Shown piece after piece: positions 52,481 to 61,434 of a stretch of 64,000 nucleotides of DNA (positions within the stretch are counted from its first letter, which is position 1; the number at the start of each line of letters is the position of its first letter). The stretch is from NCBI GenBank assembly GCA_965231925.1, contig OZ246894.1, positions 4,278,001 through 4,342,000 on the forward strand, given 5' to 3'. The position numbers and the translations under genes were made by a program. The notes under the pieces were generated by a model that saw nothing but the letters and a program-made list of their open reading frames with translations, made no database searches and was not told where the DNA came from. Source of the stretch: Poriferisodalis sp965231925. GTDB lineage: Bacteria; Actinomycetota; Acidimicrobiia; Acidimicrobiales; Poriferisodalaceae.

Positions 52481-53419
52481 ATGCCGGTAGCGGCCGATGC
52501 CCGGACGCTCGCCGAACTCGAGCCGACCGTAGGACAGCTACTCGAGCGACACCTTCGCCAGACGAAGGAATGGCATCCCCACGCGCTCGTGCCATGGAGC
52601 CGGGGGGAAGACTTCGCACCCGACTACGAATGGTCGCCCGAAGAGGCGAATCTCACTCCCGAAGCTCGCAGCGCCCTGTTCGTCAACGTGCTCACCGAAG
52701 AGAACCTGCCGTACTACTTCCGTGACAGCGAGCGGCTCTTCGGCCGCGAGGGAGCGTGGGGCGAGTGGGTCCGCCGCTGGACGGCGGAGGAGGGGCGGCA
52801 CGGCCGGGTCATCTACGACTACCTCTCCGTCACCCGCGCGCTCGATCCGGTCGCGCTAGAACGCGCGCGCATGGCCCAGGTGCAGTGTGGGCAGGTACCC
52901 CAGCCCCCGAGCTTGCTGGAAGGCCTCGCCTACGTGACGCTGCAGGAGCTGGCAACGCGCATCGCTCACTTCAACACCGGTCGCCACATCGACGATCCTG
53001 CCGGCAAGGCCATCATGCGGCGGGTCGCCTTCGATGAGAACCTGCATTTCCTCTTCTACCGCGACGTCATGAGCGCTGCGGTAGAGATGGATCCCTCCGG
53101 CGCGGTGGTCGCCATCGCCAACCAGGTCAAGGACTTCGCGATGCCTGGGCTGGGCATCACCGACTTCGACGCCCACTCGCGCATCATCGCCGAGGCGGGG
53201 ATCTACGACCTGGCAATCCACCACGACCAGATCCTGCAGCCCGTCGTGCTGCGCGACTGGAACCTGCCGGCACTGACTGAGCTGTCGAGCATTGCCGAGG
53301 CTGCCCGCGATCGACTCATGACCATGATCGACCGGATCGGCCGCGTCGGGCAGCGCCTTGCCGAGCGTTACGCCGAAGCGCGCAGCTCGCTGCGACGCGA
53401 CGCAGCACTGGTGCGATAA
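52481..53419 (+). CDS. Acyl-ACP desaturase (diiron, DesA-type)
   Basis: Ferritin-like diiron enzyme of 312 aa that introduces a double bond into acyl chains on ACP. Iron ligands are in TEENLPYYF, EEGRHGRVI, LQELATRIAHFN and DENLHFLFYRD, giving the two ExxH pairs. Such soluble desaturases are typical of actinobacteria. A ferredoxin or reductase is not adjacent. It is convergent with the RraA-like gene, 7 nt between stops. Confidence 0.93.
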   Translation: MPVAADARTLAELEPTVGQLLERHLRQTKEWHPHALVPWSRGEDFAPDYEWSPEEANLTPEARSALFVNVLTEENLPYYFRDSERLFGREGAWGEWVRRWTAEEGRHGRVIYDYLSVTRALDPVALERARMAQVQCGQVPQPPSLLEGLAYVTLQELATRIAHFNTGRHIDDPAGKAIMRRVAFDENLHFLFYRDVMSAAVEMDPSGAVVAIANQVKDFAMPGLGITDFDAHSRIIAEAGIYDLAIHHDQILQPVVLRDWNLPALTELSSIAEAARDRLMTMIDRIGRVGQRLAERYAEARSSLRRDAALVR

Positions 53420-53426
53420 CGAAGAA

Positions 53427-54128
53427 CTAGTGGTCGCCCTTGGGGTCGAGCAGGGCGGTCAACTGGTCGATCGAGAATCCCTCGCTGCGGGCGGCGTCGA
53501 TCAGGACGTGCTCAGCGACGGCGATCTTGGCAGCCGCGGCAGGAATATCGGCAGCCACGTCGGCAGGCACGACAACCGCGCCGTGACGGTCCGCATGAAT
53601 GAGGTCGCCAGGGCGGACCGTCATGCCATGGACGGTCACCGCCACGCCGTATTCGACGACATGAACCCACGCGTGGGACGGGCCGATCGAGCCCGCAAGA
53701 GCGCCGAACCCCGGCGCCCACTCTCCCAAGTCTCGTATGGAGCCGTTGGTGATGACCCCGAGCGAGCCCAGCCCGGCGTGAATGCTGCTGTTCACCTCGC
53801 CCCACCAGGCGCCATAGCCCGAGGAGGCATCGATGTCTTCGATCACCGTGATGGTGGGCTGTGGGCCTGCGGCCATGTGCCGGTAGTAGCCCACGCGCAC
53901 TGCGAGGTCGTCGGCACCGGATCGACCCGAGGGAGCGTTCGCCCGGATCGTGGCGGTGCGGGCGTAGCCGACCATGACGGTGTCCGGATCAGGACAGACC
54001 AGCGGCGAGGTGGTGTAGCCGTACGCACGGCGCTGTGGCGCGACGATCTCGAGTGCATTGCAGACCGTCGGGGTGTCGAACTGACGTAATTCTTCGAGCA
54101 CATCGGCGCTCAGCGGTGCAGTGTCCAT
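53427..54128 (-). CDS. RraA-like protein / HMG-CHA aldolase family
   Basis: Protein of 233 aa in the RraA-like superfamily, which contains 4-hydroxy-4-methyl-2-oxoglutarate/4-carboxy-4-hydroxy-2-oxoadipate aldolases (aromatic meta pathways) as well as RNase E regulators. The signature GVITNGSIRDL and the later GDLIHADRHGAVVVP with the metal/pyruvate-site Asp are present. The aldolase reading is plausible because a catechol dioxygenase is in the window, but they are not adjacent. Confidence 0.8.
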   Translation of the reverse strand: MDTAPLSADVLEELRQFDTPTVCNALEIVAPQRRAYGYTTSPLVCPDPDTVMVGYARTATIRANAPSGRSGADDLAVRVGYYRHMAAGPQPTITVIEDIDASSGYGAWWGEVNSSIHAGLGSLGVITNGSIRDLGEWAPGFGALAGSIGPSHAWVHVVEYGVAVTVHGMTVRPGDLIHADRHGAVVVPADVAADIPAAAAKIAVAEHVLIDAARSEGFSIDQLTALLDPKGDH

Positions 54129-54157
54129 GACCGAACTTGGACCACGTCCGGGGAGGT

Positions 54158-54511
54158 CTAGACCAACTCGATGAGCGCCATCGGTGCGTTGTCGCCCCGG
54201 CGCGGGCCGAGCTTCAAGATGCGCGTGTAGCCGCCCGGACGTCCCTCGTAGCGCGGGCCGATCTCGTCGATGAGCTTCTGGGCCATTTCCTGGTCGCCGT
54301 TGAGGCTGGCGACAATCTGGCGGTGCCGTGCCAAGCCTCCCTTGCGGGCCTTGGTGATGAGCTTCTCGGCGTAGGGCCGCAGTGCCTTGGCCTTGGCTTC
54401 GGTGGTCTCGATGGCCTCAGCCGCGAACAGCGACGCCGCCAAGTTGGCCAGCATGGAGCGCTGGTGGCTGGCGCTTCCGCCGAGGCGTCGACCCTTCGTG
54501 GGCGTGGGCAT
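54158..54511 (-). CDS. rplQ: Ribosomal protein L17
   Basis: bL17 of 117 aa: GGSASHQRSMLANLAASLFAAEAIETTEAKAKALRPYAEKLITKA and RPGGYTRILKLGPRRGDNAPMALIELV. Last gene of the alpha operon, 2 nt after rpoA. Confidence 0.99.
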   Translation of the reverse strand: MPTPTKGRRLGGSASHQRSMLANLAASLFAAEAIETTEAKAKALRPYAEKLITKARKGGLARHRQIVASLNGDQEMAQKLIDEIGPRYEGRPGGYTRILKLGPRRGDNAPMALIELV

Positions 54512-54513
54512 GG

Positions 54514-55527
54514 TCAGCTGACCGCCGCTGGGGTGGCCGGCTCGGCTTCGGCGTCGGTCTCGGCGTCGGCCGACGGGCTCATGCCACGCAATGCCAGACC
54601 TCGCTCGTCGAGCTTCTCGATGACCTCGTCCAGCGATTTCTGGCCGAAGTTCGGAACGGTCATCAGTTCGTCGACCGACTGATCGAGCAGCTCGCCGATG
54701 GTGTTGAACTGTGCACGCTTGAGGCAGTTGCGAGCACGCTCGGACAAGCCCAAGTCTTCGATCGGGCGTTCCAGATCGCTGGTCTGGCCTCCGACAGCCG
54801 CTACCTCAGCGATGTCGAGACCCAAGCGGTCCTCGGAGAGTTCGGCGATCATGAGCATGAGTCGGCACAGAGTGTCGCCTGCCGACGCGAGCGCCTCGCG
54901 TGGAGTCATCGCGCCATCGGTCTCGATGTCGAGCACCAGCCGGTCGAAATCGGTGGACTGCTCGACACGAACCGGTTCGACCTCCACCGCCACACGGCGC
55001 ACGGGGCTGAACAGAGCGTCCATGAGGATCACGCCGATCGTGCTGGCGTTGCGCTCGCTCTCTGGCGCGGTGTAGCCCCAGCCGCGCTCGACGGTGAGAT
55101 CCATCGCCAATCGGGCGCCCTCACCGAGCGTCGCGATGTGCAGGTCTGGCGTCAGGCAGTCGACATCGATGCCCCAGTCGACGTGGCCCGCCAGTACCGG
55201 ACCCACGCCTCGCTCATCGAGACGCACCGCTACGGGCTCGTCGCTGTGGCTGCGAAGCACCACATCTTTGAGATTCAGGATGATGTCGGTGACGTCCTCG
55301 ACGACGCCCTCGATCGTCGTGAACTCATGCAGCGCATCATCGAACCGGACCTGAGTGACTGCGGCACCGGGAATCGACGACAACAGTGTGCGGCGCAGCG
55401 AGTTGCCCAGCGTGTGCCCGAACCCGGGCTCCAGCGGGCCAATCGCGAAGCGCTGGCGATTGCCCTCGGGCTCGCCAAGGATGTCGATCGTCGGTCGGTG
55501 CATGACCAAGGTGTCGGAAACTGACAC
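54514..55527 (-). CDS. rpoA: RNA polymerase alpha subunit
   Basis: Assembles RNA polymerase and contacts promoters. The N-terminal domain has GPLEPGFGHTLGNSLRRTLLSSIPGAAVTQVRFDDALHEFTTIEGV; the C-terminal domain has IEDLGLSERARNCLKRAQFNTIGELL. It ends in an acidic Ala/Glu tail. The GTG at 55527 (VSVSDTLVMHRPTIDIL) has AGAGG 5 nt upstream and gives 337 aa; the frame upstream runs into rpsD. Confidence 0.98.
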   Translation of the reverse strand: MSVSDTLVMHRPTIDILGEPEGNRQRFAIGPLEPGFGHTLGNSLRRTLLSSIPGAAVTQVRFDDALHEFTTIEGVVEDVTDIILNLKDVVLRSHSDEPVAVRLDERGVGPVLAGHVDWGIDVDCLTPDLHIATLGEGARLAMDLTVERGWGYTAPESERNASTIGVILMDALFSPVRRVAVEVEPVRVEQSTDFDRLVLDIETDGAMTPREALASAGDTLCRLMLMIAELSEDRLGLDIAEVAAVGGQTSDLERPIEDLGLSERARNCLKRAQFNTIGELLDQSVDELMTVPNFGQKSLDEVIEKLDERGLALRGMSPSADAETDAEAEPATPAAVS

Positions 55528-55561
55528 GTTCACCTCTTCGTGGGCGGCGGATGTTGCAGGG

Positions 55562-56179
55562 TTATTTGCTGTAGAGCTCGACGATGAGTTGCTCGCGCAC
55601 CGGGATCTCGATCTGGGATCGGATCGGCAGCTCGCGCACGGTGACACGTTGGCTACCGTCGCTCGCTTCCAGCCAAGCTGGTGGGGTGCGGTCAAGCACG
55701 TCGAGGTTCCAGCGGATCGTGACGATGTCGCGGGCCTTCGTCCGCAACTCGACTACGTCATCAGCGCGCGCCCGGTAGCTGGGAATGTTCACCCGCCGAC
55801 CGTTGACGTCGATGTGACCGTGGTTCACGAATTGGCGAGCCTGCGGGCGGGTCGCCGCCCAGCCGGCCCGGTACACGATGTTGTCGAGCCGCAGCTCGAG
55901 CAGCCGCAGCAGGTTCTCACCGGTGACCCCGCGCTGGCGGGCGGCTTCTTCGTAGACATTGCGGAATTGCCGCTCCGTCATCCCGTAGGTGAAGCGGCAC
56001 TTCTGCTTCTCCTGCAGCTGCATCAAGAACTCGGAGTTCTGGCTGCGGCGTCTTCCCCGCCCGTGCTCTCCGGGCGGATACGGACGCCGGTCGAGCGCCT
56101 TCGTCTCGCCCTCGGTGCCCCAGATGTTGGTGTTGAGCCGCCGAGAGACGCGCGCCTTGGGACCCGTGTAGCGAGACAT
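55562..56179 (-). CDS. rpsD: Ribosomal protein S4
   Basis: uS4 of 205 aa, a primary 16S rRNA binder and assembly starter: MSRYTGPKARVSRRLN, RPYPPGEHGRGRRRSQNSEF and the S4 RNA-binding domain RLDNIVYRAGWAATRPQARQFVNHGHIDVNGRRVNIPSY. It has no zinc-binding cysteines. One nucleotide separates it from the rpsK stop. Confidence 0.99.
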   Translation of the reverse strand: MSRYTGPKARVSRRLNTNIWGTEGETKALDRRPYPPGEHGRGRRRSQNSEFLMQLQEKQKCRFTYGMTERQFRNVYEEAARQRGVTGENLLRLLELRLDNIVYRAGWAATRPQARQFVNHGHIDVNGRRVNIPSYRARADDVVELRTKARDIVTIRWNLDVLDRTPPAWLEASDGSQRVTVRELPIRSQIEIPVREQLIVELYSK

Positions 56180-56180
56180 C

Positions 56181-56573
56181 TCAGACCCTCCGGCGCTTGG
56201 CAGGACGGCAGCCGTTGTGGGGCACCGGTGTCATGTCGCGGATGCCCTTGATCTCGATGCCGGAGTTCTGGATGGAGCGGATCGCAGTCTCGCGGCCGGA
56301 GCCGGGACCCTTCACGTGAACGTGCACCCGGCGCACCCCGTGCTCCATGGCGCGCTCAGCAGCTTGTTCAGCGGCCTGCTGTGCAGCGAACGGCGTTGAC
56401 TTGCGGGAGCCCTTGAAGCCGGCGTTGCCGGCCGATGCCCACGACACCACGTTGCCGCCCAAGTCTGTGAACGTGATGATCGTGTTGTTGAACGAGCTCT
56501 TGATGTGCGCGACGCCGTCGCCGACGTTCTTGCGCTCCTTGCGCCGCCCGCGCCGGGGCTGCTGCTGATTCAC
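56181..56573 (-). CDS. rpsK: Ribosomal protein S11
   Basis: uS11 of 130 aa: GVAHIKSSFNNTIITFTDLGGNVVSWASAGNAGFKGSRKSTPFAAQQAAE and GIRDMTPVPHNGCRPAKRRRV. GTG at 56573 is used, with GAGGAG 9 nt upstream; the frame upstream belongs to antisense or non-coding sequence. Confidence 0.98.
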   Translation of the reverse strand: MNQQQPRRGRRKERKNVGDGVAHIKSSFNNTIITFTDLGGNVVSWASAGNAGFKGSRKSTPFAAQQAAEQAAERAMEHGVRRVHVHVKGPGSGRETAIRSIQNSGIEIKGIRDMTPVPHNGCRPAKRRRV

Positions 56574-56634
56574 TTTCGCCCGCTCCTCATGTGTCCGCTC
56601 TCTCGTTGCTGACGGGCTCGCGCCGCGCACCCAT

Positions 56635-57012
56635 TCACTTGCGAACCTTCTTCTTGCCCGCCACCGTCTTGCGCGGACCCTTGCGAGTGCGTGCGTTCGT
56701 ATGTGTCCGTTGGCCTCGTACCGGAAGTCCGCGGCGGTGGCGGACTCCCTGATAGCAGCCGATCTCGATCTTCCGCTTGACGTCTTGGGCGATGTCACGC
56801 CGCAGGTCGCCCTCGACGGTCAAACTCGCATCGATGTGGTTGCGGATCCGAGCCACCTCGGCATCGGTCAGGTCGCGCACACGGGTTCGCTCGGCGATGT
56901 TCAGGTCTTCGCAGATCTGCTGGCTGGCCGAGCGGCCGATGCCATAGATGTAGGTGAGCGCGATCTCCACACGCTTCTCACGCGGTATGTCGACACCGGC
57001 GATTCGGGCCAT
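56635..57012 (-). CDS. rpsM: Ribosomal protein S13
   Basis: uS13 of 125 aa: MARIAGVDIPREKRVEIALTYIYGIG, then GVRHRRGLPVRGQRTHTNARTRKGPRKT. Located in the central protuberance contact of the small subunit head. It follows rpmJ by 18 nt. Confidence 0.99.
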   Translation of the reverse strand: MARIAGVDIPREKRVEIALTYIYGIGRSASQQICEDLNIAERTRVRDLTDAEVARIRNHIDASLTVEGDLRRDIAQDVKRKIEIGCYQGVRHRRGLPVRGQRTHTNARTRKGPRKTVAGKKKVRK

Positions 57013-57030
57013 CGATTCGGGACTCCTGTC

Positions 57031-57144
57031 TCAGCCTTGCCGCTGCTTGTGCCTCGGGTTCGGGCAGATCACCCGAATCCGCCCATGACGGCGGATCACG
57101 CGGCACTTGTCGCAGATCTTCTTGACGCTCGGACGGACTTTCAT
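57031..57144 (-). CDS. rpmJ: Ribosomal protein L36
   Basis: bL36 of 37 aa, MKVRPSVKKICDKCRV to PRHKQRQG, with the zinc-ribbon ligands Cys11, Cys14, Cys27 and His32 (the zinc-binding C+ form). Start is ATG at 57144. infA, which often precedes it, is not here. Confidence 0.98.
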   Translation of the reverse strand: MKVRPSVKKICDKCRVIRRHGRIRVICPNPRHKQRQG

Positions 57145-57205
57145 CGGGTGACCTGCGCTTTAGGCGAGCGAGCAAGTATAGGGGTCTCGACGGCGGCCAC
57201 GATGC

Positions 57206-57766
57206 TCACGGTGCCGCCTCAATGGCAGCCACGATGCGGCCATGGACCTCTTCGGGGGTGCCGAGGCCGTCCACGGTGACCAGCGCGCCCCGGTCGGCGA
57301 ACAGCTTGCGAAGCGGCGCCGTCTCGGCTTCGTACAACTCCAGCCGGCGGGCAATGGCTTCAGGCGTGTCATCGGCGCGGCCCCGTTCCAGCATCCTGCG
57401 GGTCACGACCTCGTCAGGCACATCGAGATCGATGGCTCGCTCAACCGTGTGCGGTGCGAGCAACCCGAACAGGCCCTCAGCCTGGGCCTCGGTGCGCGGA
57501 AACCCGTCGCACAAGAAGCCCGGCTCGGTGTCGGGCTCGGTGAGCCGCTGGGCCACGATGCCCAGGATCAATTCGTCGCTGACCAGCTCGCCCGCGTCCA
57601 TCACTTCTTTCACCTGGCGCCCGAGCTCGGTACCGGCGGCCACCGCAGCTCGAAGCACATCGCCTGTCGAGATGTGCGCCACGCCGTAGCGCTCGACGAG
57701 GAACTCGCACTGGGTGCCCTTGCCGGCGCCCTGCTTGCCCAGAATGACCAGTCGCCGCGTTGTCAT
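57206..57766 (-). CDS. adk: Adenylate kinase
   Basis: Balances ATP, ADP and AMP. P-loop GKQGAGKGTQCEFL, NMP-binding region HISTGDVLRAAVA and GFPRTEAQAEGL, with the short lid typical of actinobacteria (RGRADDTPEAIARRLELYEAET). Length of 186 aa is in line with the short-lid form. Its ATG overlaps the secY stop (TGATG). Confidence 0.98.
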   Translation of the reverse strand: MTTRRLVILGKQGAGKGTQCEFLVERYGVAHISTGDVLRAAVAAGTELGRQVKEVMDAGELVSDELILGIVAQRLTEPDTEPGFLCDGFPRTEAQAEGLFGLLAPHTVERAIDLDVPDEVVTRRMLERGRADDTPEAIARRLELYEAETAPLRKLFADRGALVTVDGLGTPEEVHGRIVAAIEAAP

Positions 57767-59094
57767 CAGGCGAGGAATCCTTCGTAGTTGCGCATCAGCA
57801 GCTGGCTGTCGACCTGCTTCATGGTCTCCAGCGCCACGCCGGAGGCGATCAGGATCGACACGCCGCCGAAGCCGATTGCGGCGCCGGCGCCACCGCTGCC
57901 GAGCGCATCAAGATCGCTCGTCAGCGACAGCAGCACGCTGGGCAGCAGCGCCACGGCTGCGATGAACATTGCGCCGGGCAGCGTGATGCGGTTCAGCACT
58001 CTGGCCAAGTACCGCTCGGTCTGGGGACCCGGCCGGATGCCGGGAATGAAGCCGCCCTGCTTGCGGATGTTGTCGGCTTGGCGCACCGGATCGAACGAGA
58101 TGGCTGTGTAGAAGTATGCGAAACCGACGATCAACCCGCCGAAGAACAAGATGTAGGCGATGTTGTCCGGCTGGGTGAGGTAGTCATCGACTGCGGTCTG
58201 CAGCCAGCCCCAGTTCGCGACGTTCGACAGCAGCACCGGCAGGAACAGGATCGAGCTGGCGAAGATGACCGGGATCACGCCCGACTGGTTGACCTTCAGC
58301 GGGATGTAGGTGTTCTGCCCGCCGTAGAGCCGGCGCCCTACCTGCCGGCGCGAGAACTGCACCGGGATGCGCCGCTGGCCCTGCTCGATGAAGATGATCG
58401 CCACCATCATTCCGGTCGCCACGATGATCGCGGCCGCCAGGTACACCGTGCCCTGCACCGCCAGCAGACGGGCTCCGTCGAAGGGGATCGTGGACACGAC
58501 CGAGGCAAAGATCAGCAGCGACATGCCGTTGCCGACGCCGCGCTGGCTGATCAGCTCGCCCATCCACATGAGCAGCGCCGTGCCTGCGGTCAGCGACAGG
58601 ATCACCAGTGCCACCCGGTTGAAGGTGAAGTCGGGGATGACGATGACACCAGCGGTGTTTCCCAGTGCAGTGCCCTGCCCACGGCCGAAGATGAACGTGA
58701 TGCCCGTGGCCTGCACGAAGGCGATGCCCAGCGTGAGGTAGCGGGTGTACTGGGTCAGCTTCCGCTGCCCTACCGCGCCCTGCTGCTGGAGCTGCTCGAA
58801 GCGCGGTATCGCCACGGTGAGAATCTGGATGATGATCGAGGCCGTGATGTACGGCATGATCCCCAACGCGAAGATCGCGAAGTTGGTAAGCGCGCCCCCC
58901 GAGAACAGGTTCAGCAGCGCCAGTACGCCGCCGGTCGAGCTGGCTTGCTCGCGCAGCGACACGATGGCGTCAAAGTCGATGCCCGGCACCGGAACCTGGG
59001 AGCCCAGCCTGTACGCCGCGATGATGAACAGCGTGAACAGGATCTTCCGGCGCAGATCGGCGATCCGGAAGATGTTGCGCATGTGGCTGAGCAC
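57766..59094 (-). CDS. secY: Preprotein translocase subunit SecY
   Basis: Channel protein of the Sec pathway, 442 aa with about ten membrane helices. MRNIFRIADLRRKILFTLFIIAAYRLGSQVPVPGID opens it, and IPVQFSRRQVGRRLYGGQNTYIPLKVNQSGVIPVIFASS contains the conserved cytosolic loop. The plug region and the C-terminal GGVSILIASGVALETMKQVDSQLLMRNYEGFL are typical. It lies 9 nt after rplO. Confidence 0.99.
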   Translation of the reverse strand: MLSHMRNIFRIADLRRKILFTLFIIAAYRLGSQVPVPGIDFDAIVSLREQASSTGGVLALLNLFSGGALTNFAIFALGIMPYITASIIIQILTVAIPRFEQLQQQGAVGQRKLTQYTRYLTLGIAFVQATGITFIFGRGQGTALGNTAGVIVIPDFTFNRVALVILSLTAGTALLMWMGELISQRGVGNGMSLLIFASVVSTIPFDGARLLAVQGTVYLAAAIIVATGMMVAIIFIEQGQRRIPVQFSRRQVGRRLYGGQNTYIPLKVNQSGVIPVIFASSILFLPVLLSNVANWGWLQTAVDDYLTQPDNIAYILFFGGLIVGFAYFYTAISFDPVRQADNIRKQGGFIPGIRPGPQTERYLARVLNRITLPGAMFIAAVALLPSVLLSLTSDLDALGSGGAGAAIGFGGVSILIASGVALETMKQVDSQLLMRNYEGFLA

Positions 59095-59103
59095 GATGAG
59101 CCC

Positions 59104-59595
59104 CTAGCGATTGGTGTGCTGATTGCCCTGGGCGGGCGGCCGGGGGCCGCCGAAGGTGGGCGACAGGATCTCGATGCTTCCGCCGGCGCTCTCGATGGCG
59201 GCTCGGGCCGAGCCGGACACGGCATGGGCTTTCACCGTGACAGACCGGGTGATCTCGCCGCGACCGAGAATCTTGACCATGGCGCCCTTGGAGACCAGGC
59301 CGCGAGCGCGCAGCTCGTCGGGCGTGATCTCGTCGAGACCGCAAGCTTCGAGGGCATCCAGATTGATCGGCTGGTACTCGACGCGGAACGGGTTCTTGAA
59401 ACCCTTGCGCTTGGGAACGCGGACCTGCAGCGGCAGCTGACCGCCCTCGTACCAAACGGGGACGGTGCCGCGAGCGCGGGTCCCCTTGGTACCACGGCCT
59501 GCGGTCTTGCCGCCCTTGCCGCTGGTGCCGCGCGCTACTCGCTTGCGCTTGCGCTTCGATCCTGGCGGCGGGGCCAGGTCATGCAGTCTCAGCAT
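59104..59595 (-). CDS. rplO: Ribosomal protein L15
   Basis: uL15 of 163 aa: LHDLAPPPGSKRKRKRVARGTSGKGGKTAGRGTKGTRARG and FKNPFRVEYQPINLDALEA. The ATG at 59595 is set by AGGAGG 6 nt upstream and lies inside the end of rpmD (17-nt overlap); an earlier ATG at 59619 lacks a site. Confidence 0.97.
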   Translation of the reverse strand: MLRLHDLAPPPGSKRKRKRVARGTSGKGGKTAGRGTKGTRARGTVPVWYEGGQLPLQVRVPKRKGFKNPFRVEYQPINLDALEACGLDEITPDELRARGLVSKGAMVKILGRGEITRSVTVKAHAVSGSARAAIESAGGSIEILSPTFGGPRPPAQGNQHTNR

Positions 59596-59806
59596 CGCCG
59601 ACCTCCTGGGGAGTGACATGTTCGACCGTGATCAGATGACTCACCTTGCGCAGCATGCCGCGGATCTCAGGTCGATCTGGCAGCGTATGGCTGCGGCCGA
59701 TCTTGCCGAGCCCCAGCGCGCGCAGTGCGCCGCGTGCCTTGGGCTTGGCCCCGATGGCTGACCGCACCTGGGTCACCACGATCTGGGGGGTGCTGGAGGC
59801 ATTCAT
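59579..59806 (-). CDS. rpmD: Ribosomal protein L30
   Basis: uL30 of 75 aa: IVVTQVRSAIGAKPKARGALRALGLGKIGRSHTLPDRPEIRGMLRKVSHLITVE. The ATG at 59806 overlaps the rpsE stop (ATGA). A C-terminal extension of about 15 residues follows the core. Confidence 0.96.
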   Translation of the reverse strand: MNASSTPQIVVTQVRSAIGAKPKARGALRALGLGKIGRSHTLPDRPEIRGMLRKVSHLITVEHVTPQEVGDAETA

Positions 59807-60495
59807 GACGCAGCCCCCGCTCGGGTCTCGCTCAGCTTGCGAGTGCGCTCTGTTTCCCGGTACGCCTCCAGCAGGCCCGCGGGGATGCACTCCTCAGCTG
59901 ACAGCCCGCGCAGCTTGGCCACTTCGTCGGGACGCTTCAGAGCCGCGAGACCCGCGATGGTGGCGCGAGCGACGTTGATGTGATTGGACGAGCCGAGCGA
60001 CTTGGCCAGCACATCGCTGATGCCGGCCTCCTCGAGGATCGCCCTGGCCGCGCCGCCGGCGATGACCCCGGTGCCGGGCGCCGCCGGCTGCAGCAGCACC
60101 TTGCCGGCGCCCATGACTCCCAGCACGGGATGGATGATGGTGGAGCCGGCCAGCGGCACGTCGAAGAGGCTCTTGCGGGCTTCCTCGGTGCCCTTCTGAA
60201 TTGCCAGCGGCACTTCCTTGGCCTTGCCGTAGCCCAGGCCGACCCGCCCGGCGCCGTCGCCGATCACCACGAGCGCGGAGAACGAGAATCGGCGCCCGCC
60301 CTTGACCACCTTGGCCACGCGGTTGATGTCAATCACCCGCGACTCGCGCAGGCCGTCGTCGCCGCTGTTACGGGGGTTGTCGAACTGGCGATCACGCGGT
60401 CGACGGCCGCCGCCGCGCTCGTTGCCGCCGCGCCCTCTCTCGTTGCTGCCGCGCTCCCGCTCGGGACGAGGATCTGAGGTTGGTGCATCTGTCAC
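59803..60495 (-). CDS. rpsE: Ribosomal protein S5
   Basis: uS5 of 230 aa: ESRVIDINRVAKVVKGGRRFSFSALVVIGDGAGRVGLGYGKAKEVPLAIQKGTEEARK and GSTIIHPVLGVMGAGKVLLQPAAPGTGVIAGGAARAILE. It has a long basic N-terminal tail (about 50 residues rich in Arg, Gly and Asn), longer than in E. coli. The GTG at 60495 has GGGAGG upstream. Confidence 0.98.
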   Translation of the reverse strand: MTDAPTSDPRPERERGSNERGRGGNERGGGRRPRDRQFDNPRNSGDDGLRESRVIDINRVAKVVKGGRRFSFSALVVIGDGAGRVGLGYGKAKEVPLAIQKGTEEARKSLFDVPLAGSTIIHPVLGVMGAGKVLLQPAAPGTGVIAGGAARAILEEAGISDVLAKSLGSSNHINVARATIAGLAALKRPDEVAKLRGLSAEECIPAGLLEAYRETERTRKLSETRAGAAS

Positions 60496-60505
60496 GAGTC
60501 CTCCC

Positions 60506-60859
60506 TCAGAACTCCAGGCCGCCCTCGCGGGCAGCATCTGCAAGGGCCGCGACGCGGCCGTGGTAACGGTTGCCGCCGCGGTCGAACGTGACCGTGGTCG
60601 TGCCCGCCGCACGGGCGCGCTCGGCAATGAGCCGACCGATCTCGCCGGCGGCCGCGATGTTGCCGCCGCCCGTCACCGCAGCCTCGCGCGATGATGCGGC
60701 GGCCAGCGTGCGGCCTGTTTCGTCGTCGATGAGCTGTGCGCTGATGTGACGGTTCGACCGGAAGACAGCAAGGCGCGGGCGCTCTGCGGTGCCCGTCACC
60801 TTCTTGCGGACGCGGCGACGGCGGCGGTCGCGCCGGGTCGCCTTCGTGGAAGCACTCAC
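60506..60859 (-). CDS. rplR: Ribosomal protein L18
   Basis: uL18 of 117 aa, a 5S rRNA-binding protein: RRDRRRRRVRKKVTGTAERPRLAVFRSNRHISAQLIDDETGRTLAAASS and FDRGGNRYHGRVAALADAAREGGLEF. The ATG overlaps the rplF stop in ATGA. Confidence 0.99.
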   Translation of the reverse strand: MSASTKATRRDRRRRRVRKKVTGTAERPRLAVFRSNRHISAQLIDDETGRTLAAASSREAAVTGGGNIAAAGEIGRLIAERARAAGTTTVTFDRGGNRYHGRVAALADAAREGGLEF

Positions 60860-61425
60860 TTTGCGGCCTTCCCTGCTTTGCGCAGCACGCGCTCGTCGAG
60901 GTAGCGAATGCCCTTGCCCTTGTAGGGCTCGGGCTTGCGCAGCGCACGGATGTTGGCCGCGACCTGCCCGACGAGCTGCTTGTCGATGCCCTTCACGATG
61001 ATCGACGTCTGGTTCGGCACTTCGAAGCTGATGCCATCGGGTGCGGAGACAGGCACGGTGTGGCTGAACCCCAACGACAGCTCCAGCGCCGATGGCCCTC
61101 TCGCTGCCGCGCGGTAACCCACGCCCACGATCTGCAGTTCCTTGGCGAAGCCCTGCGACACACCCTGGACCATGTTGGCGATCAGCGCCCGGCTCAGCCC
61201 GTGCAGCGAACGCTGCGAGCGACTGTCGTCGGCTCGCTCCACGACGGCCTCCCCGTCGCCGAGGCGGACCCGGATGCCCGCAGCCAGCGCCCGCGTGAGC
61301 TCGCCACCGGGACCGCTGACGGTCACCACGGGGCCGGACACCGAGCCGGCCACGTCCGCGGCGGGCTCCGCCGTGACCGTCACCCCGTCGGGAATCGAGA
61401 TGGGCGTCTTGCCCACGCGTGACAT
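60856..61425 (-). CDS. rplF: Ribosomal protein L6
   Basis: uL6 of 189 aa: MSRVGKTPISIPDGVTVT, MVQGVSQGFAKELQIVGVGYRAAARGPSALELSLGFSHTV and the C-terminal EPYKGKGIRYLDERVLRKAGKAAK. Slightly longer than average because of a Val/Ser-rich loop near residues 22-40. Confidence 0.99.
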   Translation of the reverse strand: MSRVGKTPISIPDGVTVTAEPAADVAGSVSGPVVTVSGPGGELTRALAAGIRVRLGDGEAVVERADDSRSQRSLHGLSRALIANMVQGVSQGFAKELQIVGVGYRAAARGPSALELSLGFSHTVPVSAPDGISFEVPNQTSIIVKGIDKQLVGQVAANIRALRKPEPYKGKGIRYLDERVLRKAGKAAK

Positions 61426-61434
61426 CGTCGCCTC

